DNA of 59,860 nucleotides from an uncultured Barnesiella sp. (GCA_944320995.1 CALUJQ010000017.1:1-59860), one strand, 5' to 3'. Counted from the first letter of the stretch, positions 17,185-26,893 are shown. A program made the numbers and translations. The notes: a model not told the origin generated them from the sequence alone.

Positions 17185-19617
17185 TTACTCCTCCTTCATT
17201 AAAATCGATTCCAACCCGGTCTGTATTCGTTCAGCGCAAGCGAGCAACCGGTCCAATATTTCATTCTGCCCATCGGGCCACTCCGCTCCTCCCGCCGCCT
17301 CTATCTGCGACAACAACGGCAACATGTCCGAGATTTTCAACATGGCAAAAATCGGTTGCCATTTATGTGCAATGTGCGATACCGCCACACTGTCCCTACA
17401 CGATTTCGCGCGGTTCAATTCCTCCGATTGCGCTTTTATCTCTTGTAAAAACGTATCCAATATCTTCCGGCGTGCCACGACATCATCGCCGGCAAAAGCA
17501 GTGAGGGCTGTAAAATCATATTCCTCTCGTCCGCCACAAGAAGCCGGTTCCGGAATTTGCCTATCGGAATCCCCGTGCCATACAACCGACAGGCACTTCG
17601 ACAACTCTCCCAAAGAGAAAGGTTTATGCAGCACGCCCGAAAATCCCTCCGCAAGGAGTTTGTCTGTATCGTTCCGAGCCGTAACGACCACGACAGGAAT
17701 TTCGCCACTCCCGGCGATCGCCGACGCCCTCAACCGGTTCAGGAGTTCCACCCCGTTCATTTCGGGCATCTGCATATCGGTAAACAAGGCATCGAAATGT
17801 TCGTGTTCCAAATAGCTCAAAACCTCCTCACTCCGTAAGCAAGAGACCGATTCCACGCCCAACTGCTTCAACTGGTTTTCAAACAATGTCAACTGTATTC
17901 TATCATCATCGAGCAGCAGACAGCGCCGTCCTGTAAATGCCAAAACAGCACCCGGAGACTCCGAAACCGCCTCCAAAGGTATCTCCACGGTAAACGTGCT
18001 CCCTACGCCCTCTGCACTACTTACGTCTATGCGCCCGTCCATTAAATGGACCAATTGACGGGTAATCGCCAACCCCAACCCAAAACCTTCGACGCCTTGT
18101 GCCGAAGGCAATCGGGTAAACGCAAGGAAAATACGGTCCAAGTCGGCTTGCGACATACCCCGTCCCGTATCGCTAACCGAAAAGACCAAATACTTCACCC
18201 GCACAAAAACATAGACCGTAACCGTTCCCGTAGCGGTAAACTTCAAGGCGTTGGACAACAAATTATCGGCAACCTGTTTTATCCGCAACGGGTCACCCAA
18301 GAAATCGGCATCGGCTGTCGCTTCGACCTTCAACACCAGCTTCAACTGTTTCTTGTCGGCCATCGGCTGCATGGCCGATACAATTCTTTCAAACAGTTCC
18401 CGCGGATTGAATGCCACCCGGTTCATATCTAACTTGTGTGATTCCAAACGATAAAAATCGAGCAAATCGCTCACCAACGAAAGCAAATGATCCGACGACG
18501 ATTTCATATTCTGCAAATAGAACTGCTGCCGCTCGGTATTGTCCAATTTCATCATCAATTCCACGTACCCGATGATTGAACCCAATGGAGCTTTGAAGTC
18601 GTGGGTAACTGTCATGATCAACTTCTCCCGGGCCTCCAACAAATCTTCGGCCCGCTTACGGGCTTCCTCCAACTCTCGTCGCCAACGGTCGTCGCGCATC
18701 CAACCCCGCCAAACCAATACACCGAAAACCACAGCCAACAAAATCGCGCCCGATGCCACTCCTACCAACGTGTACATCGATTCGCGACGAATTTGCTCGT
18801 TATGGTCCATGATTCGTTCCGAAACGACAAGTTGCTCCTGCTCAAAACTACCCATCAATCGGTTTATCTGTTCGTTCAATCTTTGGTTGTCCCGCCTCAG
18901 CCGCCACCGTTCCCGTTCGAGAGACTGTTGCGACAATGCCCTACTCTCGTTGAATCCGCTCTCCATATCCTTCAAATCCGAAGCCAACGAATCGCTCAAT
19001 GCACTTATTCGTTTCGACTCTCCCCGAATACTGTCCAGTCGCACCGGTGATCGCCCCGAAATCGCATCGGCAATCCGGCCGAACACATTCTTGCGCCGGC
19101 GATTTTCGATAAGCGAATCGCCCTTACGCACCAATGTCTGCTGATAATCGTGAATAAGGATCAACGAGTCCTGCTGCCGCATCATATCCTCGATTTGCCG
19201 GTTCTGTTCCTCGGCCACATCGATCGAGGCCGTTATCAAACGGCGCACCACCGAGTTTTTACGATTCAACAAATCGATGATACTATCGATTCTCGACAGT
19301 TGGATCGAATCGGCAGTTACCGTTCGCAACGAATCTACACATACGACGGCATCATTCATGAAACGGCGATATGCCGAATAGTCCGAAAAATGGCCCCACA
19401 CGAGCGACTGCCCCAGCGACTCGACCCGATACAACGAGGCCATCGCATCGGATATACGATGACGCTTTGCACTCATCTCTTTCTCGACATCGCGTATCGA
19501 GACCAGCAATGTTATCTCATGATACACAAACCAAGAAGACGAAAGCAACACGGCAATGAGCAACAAATACCCCCAAAGGGCCTTGTTTCGAGTAGATTTT
19601 CTGGAATAAGGAGCCAT
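17185..19617 (-). CDS. Hybrid histidine kinase with receiver and HPt domains
   Basis: An 810-residue inner-membrane sensor. Transmembrane segments lie at about 14-33 and 285-305 and enclose a helical, coiled-coil-rich periplasmic sensor. Then follow HisKA with His339 in TVTHDFKAPLGS, the ATPase domain (DNLLSNALKFT, SDTGRGMS, GFGLGLAI), a receiver with Asp614 in LFTDMQMPEMNG, and a C-terminal HPt domain with His751 in HIAHKWQPIFAML. The parts allow an internal His-Asp-His relay ending on the adjacent sigma-54 regulator. I chose the ATG at 19617; a frame extension to 19695 exists but needs GTG and puts 26 polar residues before the first membrane segment. The signal sensed is unknown. Confidence 0.93.
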   Translation of the reverse strand: MAPYSRKSTRNKALWGYLLLIAVLLSSSWFVYHEITLLVSIRDVEKEMSAKRHRISDAMASLYRVESLGQSLVWGHFSDYSAYRRFMNDAVVCVDSLRTVTADSIQLSRIDSIIDLLNRKNSVVRRLITASIDVAEEQNRQIEDMMRQQDSLILIHDYQQTLVRKGDSLIENRRRKNVFGRIADAISGRSPVRLDSIRGESKRISALSDSLASDLKDMESGFNESRALSQQSLERERWRLRRDNQRLNEQINRLMGSFEQEQLVVSERIMDHNEQIRRESMYTLVGVASGAILLAVVFGVLVWRGWMRDDRWRRELEEARKRAEDLLEAREKLIMTVTHDFKAPLGSIIGYVELMMKLDNTERQQFYLQNMKSSSDHLLSLVSDLLDFYRLESHKLDMNRVAFNPRELFERIVSAMQPMADKKQLKLVLKVEATADADFLGDPLRIKQVADNLLSNALKFTATGTVTVYVFVRVKYLVFSVSDTGRGMSQADLDRIFLAFTRLPSAQGVEGFGLGLAITRQLVHLMDGRIDVSSAEGVGSTFTVEIPLEAVSESPGAVLAFTGRRCLLLDDDRIQLTLFENQLKQLGVESVSCLRSEEVLSYLEHEHFDALFTDMQMPEMNGVELLNRLRASAIAGSGEIPVVVVTARNDTDKLLAEGFSGVLHKPFSLGELSKCLSVVWHGDSDRQIPEPASCGGREEYDFTALTAFAGDDVVARRKILDTFLQEIKAQSEELNRAKSCRDSVAVSHIAHKWQPIFAMLKISDMLPLLSQIEAAGGAEWPDGQNEILDRLLACAERIQTGLESILMKEE

Positions 19618-19757
19618 GATTTTTATTTGGGGGTGAAGATAAAAAAAATCCTCAAAAACTATTTTCCCATCGTATCTATTTTTCACTTCTTTCACGATAC
19701 AAAGCCTTGACTATCGAGTAAATGTTAAATCATAACGAATCGCCCGAAAAAGGAAAA

Positions 19758-19796
19758 GGGAAGAGAATATCGGGGATTGCCCGATATTCTCTTCCC
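19758..19796 (-). terminator. Rho-independent terminator of the GH66-like PUL
   Basis: A perfect 17-bp stem (19758-19774 and 19780-19796) with a 5-base loop is followed on the minus strand by TTTTCCTTTTT. It lies 24 bases past the stop of the six-hairpin glycosidase lipoprotein and closes the polysaccharide utilisation operon. Confidence 0.85.
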
Positions 19797-19819
19797 TAAA
19801 CAACAATCAATTATAAATA

Positions 19820-22507
19820 TCAAAGCGCTATTACCCGCAGATAATCTATATGACAGTCGTTGGCATCTTCCCGTCCATGCGACATATTGAAATCATACCC
19901 TTTCCCCTCGGGATCGATAGACAATGCTATCGTATGATTCCCGGCCTGCAAATCAGGAAGTACGATATAATTCGAGTCGGTCCATTGCTTCCAATCGCCT
20001 GTCGCTTCCAAAATAAAAGTCCCCACATCTTTCCCGTCCAGCGAAACCGAACGTATCGCACACCAAGTTCCATGAGGGCCATGACCGTTGGCACCACACA
20101 GGACAATAGCATAATCACCATCTTGGGGCACTTGTATTTCAAATTTCACATTGGCCGGAGCGGCAAACAAATCGATTACAAAACCACTACCCGAGAAGCC
20201 TCCATGCAAATCACACACGGTCCCCGAATGATTACTCCGTTCGGCTTCACAAAGCGACTGCCAAGATGTATGGACAATCGGATTTGACAAATCCGAAGCA
20301 AATCCATGCTTATCAACAGCGTACACAGAATAAAATCCATTAGGCGAATCGGCCAGATCGTACGACGAGGTAACCAATTTATCTTCGTCCGAGAAACTGG
20401 AATGAAGATAATAACTCATGTCCTCTACTTCATGCCAACAAAGTTTCGCCCCCTCGATTTTCAAAACAGGTTCTACCGGCGACCAACATTTACCGGGGCC
20501 GGCTTCTACCAAATTGATCTTCCCGACAGGCTTTTCGGTCGTCATCTCTATTTCCACCTTATATCGTCCTTCACTGTCGGACGACAAAACAAATGGAAGC
20601 TCCTGTTTTTCTCCATTAACGGTCAGTGATTTTATCCGATTGCCCGTTCCACAGACAGTCACATCTACCGTTGCTCCGCGATAATGAAAGTCGGCCAAAG
20701 AGATCGGGCCTTTTACCATCTCGGGGACAACCGGGGCAAACGAGAGCCCTTGCTCCGTCAAACTCATACCGAACAGAACCCGATACACCATACTGATATA
20801 CGAGGCAACCGACCACAATTGCCGGTCCGAATTCAAAGCGGTCCCCCGGTCATACCCTGTATCGTAGGTCATATTCTCTTTATGTGTGAGAAAAAGAGCC
20901 GAAGCCCGCGTCAACGAACCCACCATGTGTTCTACGGCAGTGATATTTCCTTCCCGGCAGGCGGCATACATATAAGGAGTTTGCCAAACCGGCCAGACAC
21001 TTTTGTTATGGTAAGCAAAATCATCGGGGATAGAAGGATATAGAACCGCAGCCCCATACGGATAAAGCGGGAAGTTTTCTACCATACGAGCCGATTGCTC
21101 TTGACTACTTACCCCCAAAACGGCGCACAAGCCATTCGACATAACTCCGACTCTATCCGAAGCTTTATAGCCTGATATTTCGGGATATAAGTAACACTCA
21201 TACACGCCCTTCCTTTCATTCCAGAAATGTTCGTTTATAGACTTTTTAAGAGCCTCCTTAAAACGGTCCCAATATGCTTGCTCGGAACCGGGTTTACCAA
21301 GGATACTGGCCGTTCTGGATAAAAAATCATACATGAACATGTGCAAGGCATTCGTCCCGCAAGAGAACGAGCTCCCTATCGTTGCATTGGAAAACCAATT
21401 GGGATAAGTATGTGTGCGCCAATCCATCGAACAGGTTTCTCCTTTAAAGAGCCCCACACGTTCGTCAAATGCCACATGTATATCCTTTCGGGCCGTATAG
21501 CTCAAACCCTCATACGCATCTTCGAGCCACGATTTATCTCCGGTATAAAGATAGTATTCCCAAGCGGCAACAGCCCACACTACCCGATCGGTCGAGATAG
21601 GCCACGAACCTCCGCTGCCTGTATCTTGCAATGCTTCCCGCGGATTACGCAGCGTTTGCTTCTCCAAGGTCTTACGAGATATATCGGGCATAATCCATGC
21701 ATAGCTGAACCAAATGCTGTAAACGGCATCGCGAGTCCATGTGTCGGGCCAAAGAGCCCCCGCCTGAAATGTACTGTCGCTACGTATATCCATCAGCATC
21801 TCTTCCAATGCCATATTGTACAATGCCTCCATCAACCGGTTATTCTGCGTGGTAAATTTCGGGAAAGACGAAATATCCTTGGATAGTTTCCACACATTCT
21901 TACCGTGATAGTCGGAGTGTATCTCGGTCGGGGAGACAGCTTGTGCTGTGCGAACTCCCAAAAACGAAGCATCTGTAACTCCATCGGGGCCAACCGTATA
22001 TGGCAACCGTGATCCCTCTTCCCGAACCCAAGTCCAATGGGCCGAGAAATCGGTATTCCGGTCAGTGTTTTTTTTCATTTGCAACGAGCCATTCTCCTCT
22101 ACCAAAAGAAATGCCGGAGTAGTTCCCCGATTCGAAAGAATATACCAACCACAATTGGTTTGAGTAGAGAAATCGAAATTGCCATAATACCACTCGGCAG
22201 AATCGGTCAACGACCGGGCCACTTCGGCACAACACACCCTGCCGTCATCAAGCAACAGGTATCTTCCGCTCTTTTTGTTCCTGATATACACCCCATCGCC
22301 TTCCGAAGCCTCTATTTCCCACAAAAAACTATCGTTCGAATTCTCTCTACCGAATCGACACACGCCGTTATCATCATACATATATTCTCCTGTCTCCCTG
22401 TTCTGGAGCGACCAATAGGAATAGATTCCGCCCGCCGGTTTATTACACGACGTGCATAACCCAACACCGACAAGGAGCAGGAGCATATATGTCAAATGAA
22501 CCTTCAT
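19820..22507 (-). CDS. Six-hairpin glycosidase lipoprotein with beta-trefoil and CBM-like modules
   Basis: An 895-residue lipoprotein (signal peptide with lipidation Cys21 in LCTSC). Residues about 28-165 look like a fascin/RICIN-like beta-trefoil (repeated YWSLQNRETGEYM, VYIRNKKSGRYLLL units). About 225-600 form an (alpha/alpha)6 barrel of the kind seen in rhamnosidase, GH63 and debranching enzymes, with PDTWTRDAVYSIWFSYAW, GSWPISTDRVVWAVAAWEYY and NKSVWPVWQTPYM. The C-terminal 150 residues resemble CBM6/CBM35 (EAERSNHSGT, GFSGSGFVIDLF, WKQW, HIDYLRV). It probably acts on oligosaccharides at the cell surface or in the periplasm; the exact GH family is not clear to me. Last gene of the PUL. 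Confidence 0.75.
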   Translation of the reverse strand: MKVHLTYMLLLLVGVGLCTSCNKPAGGIYSYWSLQNRETGEYMYDDNGVCRFGRENSNDSFLWEIEASEGDGVYIRNKKSGRYLLLDDGRVCCAEVARSLTDSAEWYYGNFDFSTQTNCGWYILSNRGTTPAFLLVEENGSLQMKKNTDRNTDFSAHWTWVREEGSRLPYTVGPDGVTDASFLGVRTAQAVSPTEIHSDYHGKNVWKLSKDISSFPKFTTQNNRLMEALYNMALEEMLMDIRSDSTFQAGALWPDTWTRDAVYSIWFSYAWIMPDISRKTLEKQTLRNPREALQDTGSGGSWPISTDRVVWAVAAWEYYLYTGDKSWLEDAYEGLSYTARKDIHVAFDERVGLFKGETCSMDWRTHTYPNWFSNATIGSSFSCGTNALHMFMYDFLSRTASILGKPGSEQAYWDRFKEALKKSINEHFWNERKGVYECYLYPEISGYKASDRVGVMSNGLCAVLGVSSQEQSARMVENFPLYPYGAAVLYPSIPDDFAYHNKSVWPVWQTPYMYAACREGNITAVEHMVGSLTRASALFLTHKENMTYDTGYDRGTALNSDRQLWSVASYISMVYRVLFGMSLTEQGLSFAPVVPEMVKGPISLADFHYRGATVDVTVCGTGNRIKSLTVNGEKQELPFVLSSDSEGRYKVEIEMTTEKPVGKINLVEAGPGKCWSPVEPVLKIEGAKLCWHEVEDMSYYLHSSFSDEDKLVTSSYDLADSPNGFYSVYAVDKHGFASDLSNPIVHTSWQSLCEAERSNHSGTVCDLHGGFSGSGFVIDLFAAPANVKFEIQVPQDGDYAIVLCGANGHGPHGTWCAIRSVSLDGKDVGTFILEATGDWKQWTDSNYIVLPDLQAGNHTIALSIDPEGKGYDFNMSHGREDANDCHIDYLRVIAL

Positions 22508-22523
22508 ATCGACAAGAGGTCAA

Positions 22524-23636
22524 TTATCGAACAATCAATTTATACGTAGAGACGACTCCCTCATTTTCACAGCAAACAATATACGTACCCGAGACCCATC
22601 CATCGACAGAAACGTCAACCGACGATTCACTATTTACCTCGATGGCATCGACAAGTTGGCCCAATACACTATACACTTTCACCATTGTTATATCGTCACC
22701 CTTCACGGTAAATGCGGTGCCCGGTCGAACCACTGTCGGGGAAACACTCACACGACTCGATTTTTGAACGGGGTTGATGCTACTCAACGAACCTCCCGAG
22801 ACGGCACATACACAAGTCGGAGTTATTCCCGACGGCATAATAATGATTTCATCGAAACTTCCACGGCCATTGTCTCCACTATATCCGTTATTTGCCGTTT
22901 TAGTCGCACTGTGGAGGTTAAAACTCACCTCCTCGTCATCGACCGAACACAGGCCCATATCGGCATACCCGTCACCATCGACATCGCACAATACCGGAAT
23001 ATCATACGAAGTACCGAAAGTCACTTGTATATCTTTCGATGCGAAATCCGGCGTCTTATATTCACTATCCGAGGGGGTAAAAGAACCTAACCAAGTACCC
23101 TTGTCATAACAAACTATATCGTCTTGACCGTCGGCATTCATATCACCGGCTACCAATATATCCTTATCTCCGATTCCAAATTGCACGTTTACATCGGGAG
23201 CCATGGCTTGGAATGAAATCAACCACCACAAACCGAACTCGTTGTCCCGGCGGATACCGACATCACCAATTCCATCACCATTAAAATCTCCGGCCAGTTT
23301 TTTGTCTCCTTCCGACATGCCATATATCACAGTTTGAGGATCTACAAAATTGTTGCTGCCATCGTTATAATAAAAAATCCAATTTACAAGATTCTCATTC
23401 AAATCGAGTTCACAAAGATCGAAATACCCGTCGCCGTTGGCATCGAAAACAAAAACCTGCGATATGGCTTTATCTGCCGTCTGCGTAGGCAACGACAAAT
23501 CTACTTCTCCGTCCAAATTGAAATCAAATTTATACCCATCGGCCTGCGACCAATAGACCAACCCGTCTTGGCTCCATGCACTTATGGAGAGACACAACGA
23601 CATTACTAAAAAGATAATTTTTCTCATGGCAATCAT
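22524..23636 (-). CDS. Secreted FG-GAP/VCBS repeat protein with T9SS sorting domain
   Basis: A 370-residue exported protein with no visible catalytic domain. The signal peptide is MRKIIFLVMSLCLSISAWS when started at the second ATG (23627). Five calcium-loop motifs of the FG-GAP/VCBS type follow (FDFNLDGEVD, FDANGDGYFD, GDFNGDGIGD, GDMNADGQDD, CDVDGDGYAD) over about residues 25-235, as in a beta-propeller. The last 75 residues (VSVSPTVVRPGTAF, VKVYSVLGQLV, GTYIVCCENEGVVSTYKLIVR) match the type A Por secretion sorting domain. The propeller part is clearly related to the N-terminal half of the next gene upstream. A glycan-binding or scaffold role is possible. Confidence 0.8.
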   Translation of the reverse strand: MIAMRKIIFLVMSLCLSISAWSQDGLVYWSQADGYKFDFNLDGEVDLSLPTQTADKAISQVFVFDANGDGYFDLCELDLNENLVNWIFYYNDGSNNFVDPQTVIYGMSEGDKKLAGDFNGDGIGDVGIRRDNEFGLWWLISFQAMAPDVNVQFGIGDKDILVAGDMNADGQDDIVCYDKGTWLGSFTPSDSEYKTPDFASKDIQVTFGTSYDIPVLCDVDGDGYADMGLCSVDDEEVSFNLHSATKTANNGYSGDNGRGSFDEIIIMPSGITPTCVCAVSGGSLSSINPVQKSSRVSVSPTVVRPGTAFTVKGDDITMVKVYSVLGQLVDAIEVNSESSVDVSVDGWVSGTYIVCCENEGVVSTYKLIVR

Positions 23637-23657
23637 TTTTAATAGTTACACATATTG

Positions 23658-25598
23658 TTAGTTCACGGCACAACGGCTCTGCAACACCGTCATACCCCTT
23701 TTTCGATCTATCATCTGCACAAAATATATTCCCGGAACCGACAACTCGGTCTCAAACACCAACCGGTATCCATTCACGACACAATCCTCTACGGCCACGG
23801 TTCGTCCCGACAAATCGGAAATTGAGATACGATATTGACTACCCGATACGAAATCGGAAGATTCCACACATATCCGACCCTGTTCAACCCAACACTTTAT
23901 CTCGCTATTTTTTTTTTGATTGTCGATTCCATCGACATAATCGGGAGCCATGAATAGCAGATTGTCATAATCGGCGCTATTCCGGTCTACCGGGCCATAA
24001 TGCACATCGGTCACGATAGCGTCGGCCCACTCGGCTCCGAACAAGCCGGTTGCATCGTCCAAAATATTTCGCTCATATTCCACCCAAACACCGTTCTGTG
24101 GCTTCACCGGTGTCAATGTGATATAGGCGATATTGGGTTGCGTGTAACCTACCCGGTAATACAAATCACGCGACTCCCATACCGGGGAGGTATCGGACGG
24201 TTTCAACAGCCGGAACCCAAACCATGAGGAGGTCGTATTATTCGACCGAACCGCTATTTTAAATCGGTTGAACTTCTCGATAGGAATCCTGATAGCTCCA
24301 TTATCGGTCGTATTGAATCGAATATCTCCTGCCGTCACGCGAATAGCCGATTCTCCTTGATAGGCATCTGTTATTTCATACCACTCGGCCACATTCCCGC
24401 CAAATTCACGGGATACCACATACGGTTTACCGTCTTGCATCACCGGGATAGAAGTCGCATCGGGATTATTCAAGGTTTCACCCTTCGCGTCATACCCAAA
24501 TGTAAATAGCTCGGGAAGGATTCCTACCTCTTCCGGCGCTTGCGGAAGAGAAGGCGAGTTTTCCGAAGTCATCACCAGCGAAGTAAATACTCCGGCCGAG
24601 GGGAGGGTAACCTCTACCCGATTCTCGATGATCGAGAAAGCAACCTCGGATTGCCCATCGAGGGTGATGCAATACAATTTATCGGCAACGAAACCGGCGG
24701 GTAAATCAAAAGAGAGGGTAACCGAGACCGGAGACGGTGACGTATTAACCTCGTCCCACCGCAAATCGAGCGAGGTGCCGTAATTCACTATATCCACCAC
24801 CAAAGCATCGATCTCCCGTGTGCGTTTGTCATAACGTTTTTTCAATTTCCCGAATATCCCGCTGTCACTGCCCGAGAGCGTAAAATCGCCTTGTACGTAA
24901 TCGGTAATAATGTAAGCCGGATTGGAATAATAGAAATAGGCTCCATAGGCCGAGGTAAATCTATTCCATCGGGCAATACGTTCCAGAACGGCCGCCGGAT
25001 AATTCACCGCATGGAACGGTACGGGGTCGGTAAAGCCGGCCACTCCATCGACAACCTGTGCGGCCGGATATCCGCCTGCCGACAAACAGGTGGCAAACTG
25101 ATAATCGATATTTTCAATCGGCCAGCTGGTCGTCAGTTCCATCTCGGCGGGAGGATAAAAGTTTGCAAAGACAGGTTTATCGGGATAGCGAGATTTCGCA
25201 TCATAAATATCGCGGTACAGATCGCTATATTTAGTCCCGGTCCCATACGGCCAAAGCTCCATAAACTGGTGGTTGACTACCGCTCCCGTCGTCAAATGGG
25301 GCACATTCCCGCTGGTCGAAGGCAATTGCAACGCCGTGGTCGTCACATCGCTTCTTACCCCTTTAACGGCTATATCCAACTGGTTGACAAATTGAGACAT
25401 CTCATACGAGAAATTTCCCGTACCGGGAAGACCGTCGCACACATACGTCTCGGGCAATCCATACCAGTCCCAACGATAACCGTCATAGTCATACTCCGTT
25501 TGCGCCTCTATGGCCTGTGCCGTAAAATATTCATTGAAACTTTTATAATTCTTCCCGTTTACTTCATAAGAGGCATTCACTTTCTCGTTCGTTGACAT
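23658..25598 (-). CDS. C-terminal part of the split GH66-like enzyme
   Basis: The first ATG in this frame (25598) lies just after the G6 tract and has no signal peptide, so on its own it would stay cytoplasmic. It carries the second half of the barrel, including YDYDGYRWDWYG with a likely catalytic aspartate, and PVFANFYPPAEMEL followed by ENIDYQF. Next come an all-beta domain with VTLSFDLPAGF, a jelly-roll-like domain (about 400-570) and, at the end, a Por/T9SS sorting domain ending VPGIYFVQMIDRKRGMTVLQ. Without the upstream half it should be inactive. The frame is open all the way from the tract, which fits a recent or reversible break. Confidence 0.7.
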   Translation of the reverse strand: MSTNEKVNASYEVNGKNYKSFNEYFTAQAIEAQTEYDYDGYRWDWYGLPETYVCDGLPGTGNFSYEMSQFVNQLDIAVKGVRSDVTTTALQLPSTSGNVPHLTTGAVVNHQFMELWPYGTGTKYSDLYRDIYDAKSRYPDKPVFANFYPPAEMELTTSWPIENIDYQFATCLSAGGYPAAQVVDGVAGFTDPVPFHAVNYPAAVLERIARWNRFTSAYGAYFYYSNPAYIITDYVQGDFTLSGSDSGIFGKLKKRYDKRTREIDALVVDIVNYGTSLDLRWDEVNTSPSPVSVTLSFDLPAGFVADKLYCITLDGQSEVAFSIIENRVEVTLPSAGVFTSLVMTSENSPSLPQAPEEVGILPELFTFGYDAKGETLNNPDATSIPVMQDGKPYVVSREFGGNVAEWYEITDAYQGESAIRVTAGDIRFNTTDNGAIRIPIEKFNRFKIAVRSNNTTSSWFGFRLLKPSDTSPVWESRDLYYRVGYTQPNIAYITLTPVKPQNGVWVEYERNILDDATGLFGAEWADAIVTDVHYGPVDRNSADYDNLLFMAPDYVDGIDNQKKNSEIKCWVEQGRICVESSDFVSGSQYRISISDLSGRTVAVEDCVVNGYRLVFETELSVPGIYFVQMIDRKRGMTVLQSRCAVN

Positions 25599-26851
25599 CA
25601 AATACAGATAAGCCCCCCATAGGTAATGAAACTTTTATCCGACTGATTTCTCATCGCCCAATCTGGGAAAGATAAGGCAAAAGCCGGCGTAGCGGCATAA
25701 ATACCCGTATAACAAACCGAGCGGCCTCCTATCGCACGGAAAGCGTTTATCTTGTCTTTCATCATGGATTTGCTGGTCCATAAGCGGTCGTCGCCCACAT
25801 ACGTATTCCAAGTGTCCGTCTTTGGCGCAATCTCTTCATGGGCTCGCATCCATGGGTGATATTCCAAAGTATTGATCCCCGCATATTTCAATGCCGCGCA
25901 CCACTTGTCAACATCGAGTGAGTTATCAAAAATACAAGTCCAGCCGTGGCGCAAATTCACTTCCGAGCCTACCTCTTCATCGGTCGCCAAAGGTAATGAA
26001 GAGGGGCGAGACCTATCTATGTCGGCCGCAGCAACAGCACTCACATTTTGTACCGGGGCAGTAATCTCCATATCGATAGCCCCGGCCCCGTTCAAATCGG
26101 CATAATGTTCAAACTTAGGTTTGTCATAATCATATAAATTGACCAATACCCGATTCTCCGAAGCCCTGAAAAGAGCCATATCGTCATACCCATCGCCATC
26201 GAAATCGCCTACCAAAGGAATATCGGTCGCTGTCCCAAACATGACCCCGTTAATCGCCAAATGGCTATCAAATTCGGGGAAACCCGATATATCGGCAAAA
26301 CATACATACCATGTTCCATTGGAAGGACGATACACACATATATCATCTACCCCGTCGGCATTAAAATCGCCCGACAAGGGAATATCACCCGAAAGTCCGA
26401 AAAATCCCTTCTCGTCGAAATTGCCATCACAAGGAGCATAATCGATATACCACGTGGCCAACGACGATCCGGAACGCAATATAGCCAAATCGGCCTTCCC
26501 GTCGCCATTGAAATCGCCCACCGCACATTTATCGGTAGCCGTTTCCCCGAATGTTACCGGAGCCAACTCCGTCCACTCGTTATTGCCATTTCCCAACTTC
26601 CATATCCAACGGATTTCATCACCCGACATATCGATTTCGCAAATATCGGGAATCCCGTCACCGTTGTAATCGGCGACCAAGGCTCCATCTAAAAACGTCG
26701 AAGGATACGTCTCGGAGATGACCGACTTATTCCCGGGATCGAAACACCACTCTGCATCGGTTCTATACACCAGATCATCGTGAGCATGACACACGGTAAT
26801 GGAGAGGAGCAAAACCGGCAATATCAAATGTTGTATTTTCATGATTTCCAT
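25598..26851 (-). CDS. N-terminal part of the split GH66-like enzyme (FG-GAP propeller plus half barrel)
   Basis: A 417-residue frame that stops at TGA just after the G6 tract. It has a signal peptide (MKIQHLILPVLLLSITVCHA when started at 26842), then four calcium-loop motifs (DYNGDGIPD, DFNGDGKAD, DFNADGVDD, DFDGDGYDD) at about residues 55-240. The first strands and helices of a GH66-type barrel follow from about residue 300 (LEYHPWMRAHEE, INAFRAIGGRSVCYTGIYAATPAF). The barrel is cut in the middle. If translated alone it would be a secreted propeller with an unfolded tail. The propeller is a paralogue of the stand-alone FG-GAP protein two frames downstream. Confidence 0.75.
   Translation of the reverse strand: MEIMKIQHLILPVLLLSITVCHAHDDLVYRTDAEWCFDPGNKSVISETYPSTFLDGALVADYNGDGIPDICEIDMSGDEIRWIWKLGNGNNEWTELAPVTFGETATDKCAVGDFNGDGKADLAILRSGSSLATWYIDYAPCDGNFDEKGFFGLSGDIPLSGDFNADGVDDICVYRPSNGTWYVCFADISGFPEFDSHLAINGVMFGTATDIPLVGDFDGDGYDDMALFRASENRVLVNLYDYDKPKFEHYADLNGAGAIDMEITAPVQNVSAVAAADIDRSRPSSLPLATDEEVGSEVNLRHGWTCIFDNSLDVDKWCAALKYAGINTLEYHPWMRAHEEIAPKTDTWNTYVGDDRLWTSKSMMKDKINAFRAIGGRSVCYTGIYAATPAFALSFPDWAMRNQSDKSFITYGGLICI
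25613..25618 (-). repeat. G6 homopolymer at the GH66 frameshift
   Basis: The minus strand reads TAT-GGGGGG-CTTATC here. Seven G would join the two halves of the GH66-like gene in one frame. A G-run of this length inside a coding region is a classical slip site, but also a classical site of sequencing or assembly error. Confidence 0.7.
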
Positions 26852-26893
26852 ATTTTAAGTCAAGTGTATATGAAGGGTTACCTCCTTATCGTA

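Larger units (their letters stand above)
23658..26851 (-). pseudogene. GH66-like secreted glycoside hydrolase split by a frameshift
   Basis: Two abutting frames read together as one protein of about 1064 residues: signal peptide, FG-GAP propeller, GH66-like TIM barrel, beta-sandwich region and T9SS sorting domain. The break is inside the barrel at a run of six G (minus strand). Adding one G restores the reading ...SFITYGG-AYLYLMSTNEKVN..., which continues the barrel naturally. GH66 enzymes are dextranases or cycloisomaltooligosaccharide glucanotransferases. As it stands the gene is disrupted; a sequencing error in the homopolymer, phase variation or programmed slippage are all possible. It lies 42 bases after susD. 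Confidence 0.75.
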
